Both the position numbers and the translations under genes were made by a program. 64,000 bases of DNA, from positions 1,933,294 through 1,997,293 of the forward strand of contig JAJEKV010000005.1 of the NCBI GenBank assembly GCA_021234155.1, written 5' to 3'. The notes below the pieces were generated by a model. That model saw nothing but the letters and a program-made list of their open reading frames with translations. It made no database searches and had not been told where the DNA came from. The DNA comes from Isoetes taiwanensis. Taxonomy: Eukaryota > Streptophyta > Lycopodiopsida > Isoetales > Isoetaceae. This document shows positions 57,394-64,000 of the stretch, one piece after another (within the stretch, counting starts at the first letter, position 1; the number at the start of each line of letters is the position of its first letter).

Positions 57394-57585
57394 CTATATT
57401 TCTACAATGTAATACATGTTACATACCTTTTTTAAGCGGTTTCTTGGCCATGCAACAAATGTTCCAACACTTTCTCCAACCGTATCCCCACCGGGGTGTC
57501 TGCGAGGTAAAGCTTCATCCATAGCGCCCAGAATAATCAATCGTAACTTTCGGACATACTTATCCCCGAAAGAATTCCATGACAA
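57394..57585 (-). pseudogene. Fragment with VGESVGTFVAWPRNRL motif
   Basis: The minus strand encodes LRLIILGAMDEALPRRHPGG followed by DTVGESVGTFVAWPRNRLKK. This motif resembles the DUF8039-like segment (VG..VG.FV.WP) of plant transposon-associated proteins, often near Ulp1-type protease genes. It is a short isolated trace. Confidence 0.4.
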
Positions 57586-58131
57586 GTTTACGGTCGGATC
57601 GATGGAGTCGATCTTGCATAATCCTACTTTCCTTTTCTCGATTTGTAGTTAACATGAAACATTCATCTTCGACCTCGCGTAAAAATTGCTATTCAGACAC
57701 CTACTATTGGAAATTAATGTTCAAGCTATTGGAATGAGATGAGTACCAGAATTCTGTAGCCATTCTTGAGAAGCTGATTTGAGTCTCTGAAGCTGATTTG
57801 AGAAGCTGAAGGCGCTATGGAAACTCTGGCGGTCGGGAAAATTCGAATTAGAAGAAAGATTAGGTTAACTACGTTTAGGCGGGATAAATTTATGGGATAC
57901 TTTTGGGTAGATTGGTTTTAAAACTTAATGAAAGAAGTCGTGGATCGGTCTTCGCCATTATTATTTGTATGTGTCAAGAATATTTCGAAACTGCATTTTG
58001 TGTTTTCTTGAAATTCAAATTTCTCTATTTCTCGTACAGGTAGAAAAAGCTATTTCTTGCCAGCTATTTCTCGAGCAGCTCGAGCGCGTATCCAAGCGAC
58101 CTTCCGACTCTGTTACTAGGCGACTCCGGAG
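57586..58131. other. E2 upstream region of the ParB-MTase-like gene
   Basis: No gene. It includes a near-duplicated GAAGCTGATTTGAG unit at about 57770-57805 and presumably the promoter of the gene starting at 58132. Confidence 0.4.
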
Positions 58132-61100
58132 ATGTCTTCTAAAGTGAATCGAGGTCGAGGCGGACGGGGCAGAGGAAGCGGTGGAAGAGGAATCCCTAAA
58201 CCCGGCTCTTCTCAAGTTTCAGAGGACGTTGATCGGAATGCACGTAATACATACCGCGAACCCTATTCAAGGTATTTAATTTGCCACAGAATACACACTG
58301 TGTGGAGAGTATTATGCTTGCATGAATTTGAGATATCTCCTTGCCTTCAGTTAATATGCTTTGCATGAGTTTGAGTTATTATGCTTTGCATGAATTTTAA
58401 TAATGCTCTGATTGTCCGTTCTGTAGAACATAATTTTGCTCTGTTTTATATATAGAATATAGCGGTGTTATACAGTTGGAGATAGCAATGTTTAATGAGG
58501 TTAAATAGTGTGAAATATGGATTCATGAAGGGTATGTAGCTTAAAATGTGGATGCAAAAGCATTCTAGATTCAAATTCACGCATAGCATGGTCAATAATA
58601 GGAGCTACCAACACGCCAAGCGTGATTTGTACTAATTTAGGTTTAAATGCACGCGAAGCGTGATCTCTTGTTCTGAAAAGTACTCTAAAAGGTGCTCATT
58701 TTCTTTTGCAGTGCTCAAGAGGAAGAAAACCCCTAATAATTCGGGTTCTAATCCTGCCAAGAAAGCAAGGGCAGACGACCCAGATGCAGTACCATATGAC
58801 CCTGCCTGCCCTGAAGAGGAAATGGACGAGGGTGCCGAGTGGTACGTTGACCTTGCCAAGACAAATGCGACAAATGGCAAGCTCGACTTAACTCTCTTCT
58901 CCAGGAAAAAGGAAGCAGACAAGATGGCCAAACAAGGAATCCTAATCTCTTGTGAGCAAGAGGATGACATCAACTGCAAATTGCTCTTGGAGATTACACA
59001 GAAGCAGAAGAAAGATCTGCTCAGACTTACTCACTGTAGAGCTACTACATACAAGGATACATTCATGAAGACAGATGTGAACGGTGAGACATGTTTTAAG
59101 TATGGTTGGCCAACCAATGTAGCAGTTACGCCAATATCTATTTGCCAAGGGGTTACAGCTGTGCGTAGAGGCATGTTCACTAAACCGACACCAAGTCACT
59201 ATTTGTAGCAAGCTAGGGAATTAGCTGACTTGAAAGCTTCTAAGAGGGTCCTAGATCTAGGGAAGGATGTTCAACCTGCAGTTGTCGAAGGTATGGAGGC
59301 TTCTGTTTTTGAGAATGAACAGGACAGAGTGGCACAGCCAGAGGCCATGAACAAGGCAATAAATACTCACCATTATCCATTGGGTCTTAAGGAAACTTTT
59401 GCGATCCATGTGAAGTCCTCATCCGCTCACCAAGCTCCATTTATGTTAGCGTAAGATATGATCCAAAGACATGCCATGGAGATTGTTCGAGCATGATTAG
59501 TAATCCAGGTCAAATGCCTATGCCAGCGGATGTGCCAGCGGAGGTATTGTTAAATGAAAATATTAAATTCGTCGTCATCGACGGGCAACATTCTGTTGAG
59601 GCACAGAAGGCCCTCATCAGCAAAAGCGTAACAAAATGGCCAAAACGCGTTCTATAATCACTATGCGCGATAGGAGGTGTCGATCTTGGATGCCAATACT
59701 TCACCGCAGATTGGGTGAGATTAGTGCAACTTTGAATGAAATGGGGAAGACATTTCTATACAAAAGGTAACTAACTGCATTAATTTGTTAGCATTTTAAT
59801 ATTCACGTCAGTCGTGCTTTCAAGTCAATTGAATTCACGCGCGGCCTGGTTTCATAAATTGAATTCACGCCAGCGTGTTTTCAAATCAAACCAATTCACG
59901 CCAGCGTTTTTCAAATCAATCAATTCACGCCAGCGTGTTTTCAAATCAACCTGGTTTCATAAATTGTATTCCGCCGCGTGTTTTCAAATCAACCAATTGA
60001 TTTGAAAACACGCTGGCGGAATTCGGATTGATTTGAAAACACCGGCGCGGAATTGGTTTGATTTGAAAGCACGCCCGCGCGGAATTTCATTAGTAACTTT
60101 ATTCATTTCACGCCAGGCGTGATTTTCTCTTGATCAATTCTATTCAAATCGCGCCCGGCGTGTTTCTATTCTATGATATTGATTCAATGTCCGTACTATT
60201 GCAGTCCATAATGGAACAACCGCTGCGCCACGCCCGGCCAACGTTGGGTGGAATATGGCTGCCCATTGCCCACTAGATTACATGGTCAAAGTCCGAGGCA
60301 TTCAAAAGGCTGCCGGAGCGGACTCGTCGCAGATAATCATACAGAGAAGAAGAAAACTGCAAGAAAATCAAAGAAAAAGGTGGTGATGACATTGCGATCC
60401 TCCTCGAAAAGCTCATCTAGCGTGTCGCCCAACAGACTCGTATAAGATTGTGTTTTGTAAGGAGGCAGTATGGCAAAAGTGGAATGAATTCTGGGACGCT
60501 TATGCACAAGGGAAGCTGCCAGATACTATGGGTAGGGTGCCTCCTGCTGATGCAAGCATCTTTGACTTGAATGTGACAGAGATGAGAAAGACTCGGGGGG
60601 CTAGACGACCGAGACCATTTGGGTTTTAGACCGCGGTTACTTAAAGAAGGAAGTCTTATACAAGAAGGGTGCTTTCACCAAGGATAGGATGTCCTTCGTT
60701 GAGTGCCGCGACCATGTGAAGGATGTACGACAATGAAGTCACCAGGAGCCGAGTTACAAAGGCTATCGGGGGATGTGGCATTATCTGAAATTGGATTGCT
60801 GGACAAATACAAGGTCAGTAATGATGACATCAGGAAGTTTGTATTCTGGTCAAAGGACTTCCTTAAGAATTGGAAGGCTAAAAATACAAAACATAAGGAG
60901 ACTCTACCCCTAAGGTAATCGGGCCGAGTTGAGAAGAAAAGTGGCCCTTGTGAAGAAGATTACTGGAGAAGACGACGCTGTCAAGTATTCAGTCTCCATT
61001 GGGTACAAAGGTCTCTTGCCAGAATCAACTTCTGGCCTTAAAAATATATCACTCTTTGTGTTGGACATCGTGGGTGGGAGAGGAGATATGGGCATGAACC

Positions 61101-62217
61101 GAAAGGACTACAAAGCAGCCTTCTTTACCAAATTGTATAGGATTGACAACTGAGAGGTCCTTCACTATGGTCATCGTTTGTCCTTCAGGTGAGTCACATC
61201 TGCATGCACTATCCGCTGCTCATGATCTGGAGTGCCTCAAAGTTATTAGGGAGGGATGCCTAATATATGATGTTAAGGATAATGAGCTGCGAACATCACG
61301 GAAGATGGCACATGTGATCTTTATTATGATATCCATGCTGTCAGACGAGGAATATGATATTGCTAAGGCCAAGGGTGACAATAGCAGGGCATGGGAATGT
61401 TTTCTTCTAGATGATCTAGACTTAAGAACTATATTCTTTCATACGGATCAGTATCAGTCAGAACAGGATGAGTCAGAAGAGGATGAGGATCGGGACCCCA
61501 TCCTAAGTGGGGAAATCGAGTACGAGCTACAAACTAAGGAGAAGGGCCCCTTAAATAAAAATGGATTTCCCCCGTCTATGGCTGCTTACCTCGTCGAGGC
61601 ATTTGCTCCAATTGATACAACCTGCTTGGAGCTTCATGTTGGAGGTTATATTGCCCAAGAGGCTCTTATGGGTGCAAGAAGATGTCACTGCTTTGTGAGT
61701 GATGATCAGACCAAAGACTTTCTTGAACCATTCCTCATGCATGTGCTTGCCAAGTCTCCTAAAGGCCTTTATGGCAACCTGAAATCATCAGCAATCAAAA
61801 ATCTCGTAGACTTGTCCAATTTGAAAGTGGACGTTGCTTCTGGTGAGGGACCTAGTAATCTGCAGCCTGATAAGGAAAGCAGTAATGAACAAATAGCTGC
61901 TAAACTGGCTGCTCAAAGTACTGTGATGGCGGCGAACTTAGGGAATATTTTTGCCCACATTGCGGGTGATGCAAGCAACAATAGAGTAGATTCACAGGTT
62001 AACAATGAACTAATTGACAGGGAAACTGAAAATGAAGGCAACGAAGGCGGCTCTAGTGATTCACAGGTTTGCCAAATCAATAGTAAAATAATGTCGGGTT
62101 ATGAAGGACGCAGTGGAACTAATAGAAAATAACAATTCTAATCAAAAAGAAGACGAAGATTAAGGGTGGCGAAGGGGAGAATGACGCCGATGACGGCAGC
62201 GAAATTGAAGATGATAG
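58132..62217 (+). pseudogene. ParB-like/DNA methyltransferase-like gene of E2
   Basis: Exon 1 (58132-58271) encodes an RG-rich N-terminus (RGRGGRGRGSGGRG). Exon 2 (58712-59766, acceptor TTTTGCAG) encodes a Lys/Glu-rich region, an in-frame TAG at 59206, then a ParB-N-like FVVIDGQHSVEAQKALISKS. Exon 3 (60205-60914) follows. The last part (about 60929-62217) encodes VALVKKITGEDDAVKYSVSI, SLFVLDIVGGRGDMG at the motif IV position, and a 329-codon open frame with VEAFAPIDTTCLELHVGGYI and AQEALMGARRCHCF at the motif I position, ending in an acidic tail. The DPPY residues are replaced by DIVGG, so it may be a catalytically dead homologue. The long open frame suggests recent constraint. The introns carry the E2 palindrome. 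Confidence 0.68.
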
Positions 62218-62447
62218 GTATGGCCTTGCCCACGAAATCGCGCCACGCGTGATTTAATTTTGTATTACCTTTTTGAATTAAATCGCACCAAAGCGTGCTT
62301 TGATTATTTTTGTTGTCAAACTAAATCACGCCGAAGCGATTTGATTATGACTATTTCAAATCACGCTTGGCCGTTTGTATTGTTTGTGTTATCGTATCTT
62401 CTTGACCGGATACATGTTTGATGTTTCACTTCCATTGCGTTTCTAAG

Positions 62448-63064
62448 AAGGTTGTGGTGTTCGACCTAAACGGAGTCCTTTGCAAGACTTTTCCGAAAAA
62501 TAAAGTGGCTAGAGAACGGTTTCATCGAGACACCCGGTAGAATCAAACACCAAGTGGATCTATCCGCCGCGACTTGAAGGAGATGCTAGATGAGGCATTC
62601 GGGTTATTTCGAGTTGGTATTTGGTCATCCATGGAACTAAGGAACATCAAGGATACTTTGGAGGCACTGGGGAAATGCATAGACATTGGTTGACCTTTTG
62701 GGATCGAACAAATGTGTGAAGTTCACTAATCCCAAGGATCCAACAAAAAGCCTATCTTCATCAAACACTTGAGTAACATGATGGACCGAACTTGGTATCG
62801 AGAATAAGGATGATATAATCATAGTGGATAATGATGCTCTCAAATGCTTCTACAATCAAACACAGTACCCGAATCCACCATCTTACGATCCAAAAACTTT
62901 GCGACATGATGATTTTCTCGGTGAAGTTTGTGTCTATTATGCATAATTTGGCTATGGGGATGACGGTGGGTGAAGTGTTAGATTCATACCCAGAACTGGA
63001 TAGAACAGCTGACATGGAACCACATCTTGTTAAACACGTGGAAAAACATGGATTGATCCCTTAA
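62448..63064 (+). pseudogene. FCP1/NIF-type phosphatase domain (HAD superfamily)
   Basis: After an acceptor-like TTTCTAAG come VVVFDLNGVLCKTFPKNKVA, RRDLKEMLDEAFG, FRVGIWSSMELRNIKDTLEA, GIENKDDIIIVDNDALKCFY, NQTQYPNPPSYDPKTL and MTVGEVLDSYPELD. The DLNGVLC start, in place of DxDxT, is typical of a plant FCP1-homology subgroup; the family dephosphorylates proteins such as RNA polymerase II tails, but this subgroup is poorly defined. Five or more frameshifts break it. It follows the acidic tail of the E2 methyltransferase-like gene across one intron, so it may be either a fused 3' exon or a separately captured gene; E1 has no counterpart. Confidence 0.75.
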
Positions 63065-63372
63065 TGTTTTATTGGAATATATGATATTTTTGTATGATAT
63101 TTGTGCCATGTATCGATAATTTCGAGTCTGGAATTGCCTCGCAAATAATGCAATCTGTTATTATCAAACCTAATATTATCATCTAAATGCTCTTCAATTT
63201 TGGTCTCATCTATGTTAGCAACTTGCTCTTCATTTTTGCATATTTCAATTCGCATATGAAACGTCACACGTGAATCGCAACCTTATGTTATTTTTGAAGT
63301 AAAAAAAAAAAGACTAAAAAAAAAACAAAAACCCCCTAGAACACAATAGCAGGTTGGCGTGATTTTGGAGTT
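63065..63372. other. E2 right subterminal region
   Basis: AT-rich with an A-run at 63301-63312 and a TTGGCGTGATTTT half-palindrome at about 63355. No gene. Confidence 0.5.
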
Positions 63373-63403
63373 GACATAATCCCAATTTAATTGGATGATG
63401 GTT
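63373..63403 (-). repeat. E2 right terminal inverted repeat
   Basis: On the minus strand it begins AACCATCATCCAATTAAATT. Followed on the plus strand by AAAG (63404-63407). Confidence 0.85.
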
Positions 63404-63569
63404 AAAGATTATGGCGGTCTGATTCAAAATTTGAAAGCAAATCAGATATTGAGCGCCAAATAAAGGCGTTAATGCATGCATTCAAGCTGATATTGAGCGT
63501 CAAATAGGCTAAAGGCTGGTGGGAGTGAACGATCTCTTGCTTTTCCATGCAAACAGCATGCAAAATAGC

Positions 63570-63628
63570 ATGCACAATCGATGGCAGCAGATGCGCAATT
63601 CATGGAAGCAGATGCGCAATCGGTGGAA
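63570..63628. repeat. Right subterminal repeats
   Basis: Read on the minus strand, three units run TTCCATGAATTGCGCAT, TTCCACCGATTGCGCAT and GCCATCGATTGTGCAT, at a period of about 21 bp like the left set. Confidence 0.65.
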
Positions 63629-63761
63629 GCAGCTGCGGGGAAAACAGGGAACCAGGTGCGGTGAAAGCAGGGCATAGGTCGAGCAAAACAGGGAAGAACG
63701 ATGGCAAAATTAGGGCAGTTGCGCATCTAATTCTGGGCCGTGCGCAAAATATGGCGACCCT

Positions 63762-64000
63762 CTCCTCTTCAAGCTGCACATCTTCTAAAGTTGGCCCAGA
63801 GGTGCCTGGTTGGTCTTGGCCTTTTGGTGGCAATTGAATCACATTATAATCCTTTCTACTTCTTAGTTGGCCACTGTCAAAGTTAGCCATACTAGCTCCT
63901 CTACCCATCTGTCCATATCCCATTTGGCCCAGATCATTAGGCTCTCCAATTCTTAGTTGGCCCTTGCCAAAGTTATCCATGTTAGCTCCTCTACCCGTCT
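63762..64000 (-). CDS. Open frame with GQLR/RGA-type repeats, cut by the window edge
   Basis: The minus strand encodes MDNFGKGQLRIGEPNDLGQM, GYGQMGRGASMANFDSGQLR and, further on, PPKGQDQPGTSGPTLEDVQ. A repeat of about 93 bp (TTAGTTGGCC ... CTCCTCTACCC) underlies it. No known domain. It lies just outside the proposed right end of the pogo-like element, in the same orientation as the LINE ORF1 remnant on the other side, so it might be the interrupted upstream part of that ORF (weak inference). Confidence 0.35.

Larger units (their letters stand above)
56061..62375. repeat. E2 palindrome family (CACGCC/GGCGTG)
   Basis: Copies of an imperfect CACGCC-N-GGCGTG palindrome lie at about 56064, 56508, 56594, 58614, 58650, many between 59800 and 60165 (often as AATTCACGCCAGCGTG followed by TTTTCAAATCAA), and 62235, 62285, 62326 and 62361. 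Nearly all fall in introns or the central spacer. Confidence 0.88.
52613..63403. mobile_element. E2: 10.8-kb TIR transposon with DUF7869-like and ParB-MTase-like genes
   Basis: The termini match in inverted orientation at 28 of 31 positions: AACCATCAT, one variable base, CAATTAAATTGGG, one variable base, TTATG. AAAG flanks both ends (52609-52612, 63404-63407). The gene layout mirrors E1: a DUF7869-like gene on the minus strand at left and a multi-exon ParB-MTase-like gene on the plus strand at right. An FCP1-like domain is added at the right. The TIR sequence differs from E1 except for the leading AAC, so E1 and E2 are two families of one architecture rather than two copies. Confidence 0.86.
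33501..63761 (-). mobile_element. Pogo/Tigger-like transposon carrying two nested giant elements
   Basis: The minus-strand transposase gene (52582 to 33930) is interrupted by E1, and E2 sits just upstream of its start codon. TTCCATCAATTGCGCAT-type repeats occur near both proposed ends in inverted orientation (33536-33634 and 63570-63628). The outermost sequences, GGGGGTCTGAGAACCCATG with TTGCGCAC at the left and the inverted GGGTCGCC with ATATTTTGCGCAC at the right, are weakly alike. Subtracting E1, E2 and one copy of each target repeat leaves about 3.65 kb, a reasonable size for a pogo-like element. No TA duplication was confirmed, so the outer boundaries are tentative. Confidence 0.5.

Noticed and set aside
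60929-61140. A new intron between 60914 and 60929
   Set aside because: The gap is far too short for an intron; a frameshift or consensus error explains the frame change better.
47489-62217. Bacterial or phage contamination as the source of the ParB-MTase code
   Set aside because: The code is split by introns with eukaryotic splice signals, sits inside TIR elements and is continuous with plant-type sequence on both sides.
36441-63403. Helitron interpretation of the large elements
   Set aside because: Both have TIRs and target duplications, and no Rep/helicase code; Helitrons lack these terminal features.

Overview
The window reads as a nuclear segment of a land plant. It holds pentatricopeptide-repeat (PPR) code, a plant-type C-4 sterol methyl oxidase (SMO2-like) fragment with introns, fragments of homomeric acetyl-CoA carboxylase and of a GH17 beta-1,3-glucanase, a RING-H2 fragment, and plant-type retroelements. 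A seed-free plant such as a fern or lycophyte is plausible, but I cannot prove the lineage. Almost everything is transposon-derived or decayed. I see no intact conventional host gene, and many coding traces carry single-base frameshifts, some of which may be consensus errors.

Layout. 1-5.6 kb: repeats and gene relics (RING-H2, ACCase, GH17) and a 323-bp MITE. 5.96-30.1 kb: a minus-strand PPR gene split by a 22.7-kb Ty3/gypsy chromovirus array (LTR-internal-LTR-internal-LTR) flanked by a 5-bp duplication (CTGCT on the plus strand). Removing the array and one repeat restores the PPR frame across the junction. 30.1-33.4 kb: an L1-type LINE on the minus strand, nearly complete in ORF2. 33.5-63.76 kb: a pogo/Tigger-like DNA transposon whose transposase is split by one very large element and whose 5' side carries a second.

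The two large elements are the main discovery. E1 (36441-52250, 15.8 kb) and E2 (52613-63403, 10.8 kb) each have about 30-bp terminal inverted repeats beginning AAC and 4-bp target duplications (TAAT; AAAG). Both have the same architecture: on the left, reading toward the left end, a DUF7869-like protein (DG.DQ.KT, LDN..ENKN and GHTHED.D signatures), which I propose is the transposase; on the right, reading toward the right end, a multi-exon gene resembling a bacterial ParB-N domain fused to an N6/N4 DNA methyltransferase. Each element also carries its own iterated palindrome in its introns and central region: GGTATAAATTTATACC in E1, CACGCC/GGCGTG in E2. Each has a host gene fragment: SMO2 in E1, an FCP1/NIF-type phosphatase domain in E2. 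I know of no described transposon family with this gene pair. All coding copies here are damaged, so this is a fossil view of a possibly active family.

The gypsy array has its own features: a shared middle LTR fused to the upstream internal region by a 2.4-kb deletion, a 65-bp palindromic module repeated four times in the leader, duplicated U3 motifs, and copy-to-copy differences that cluster at CG-rich spots.
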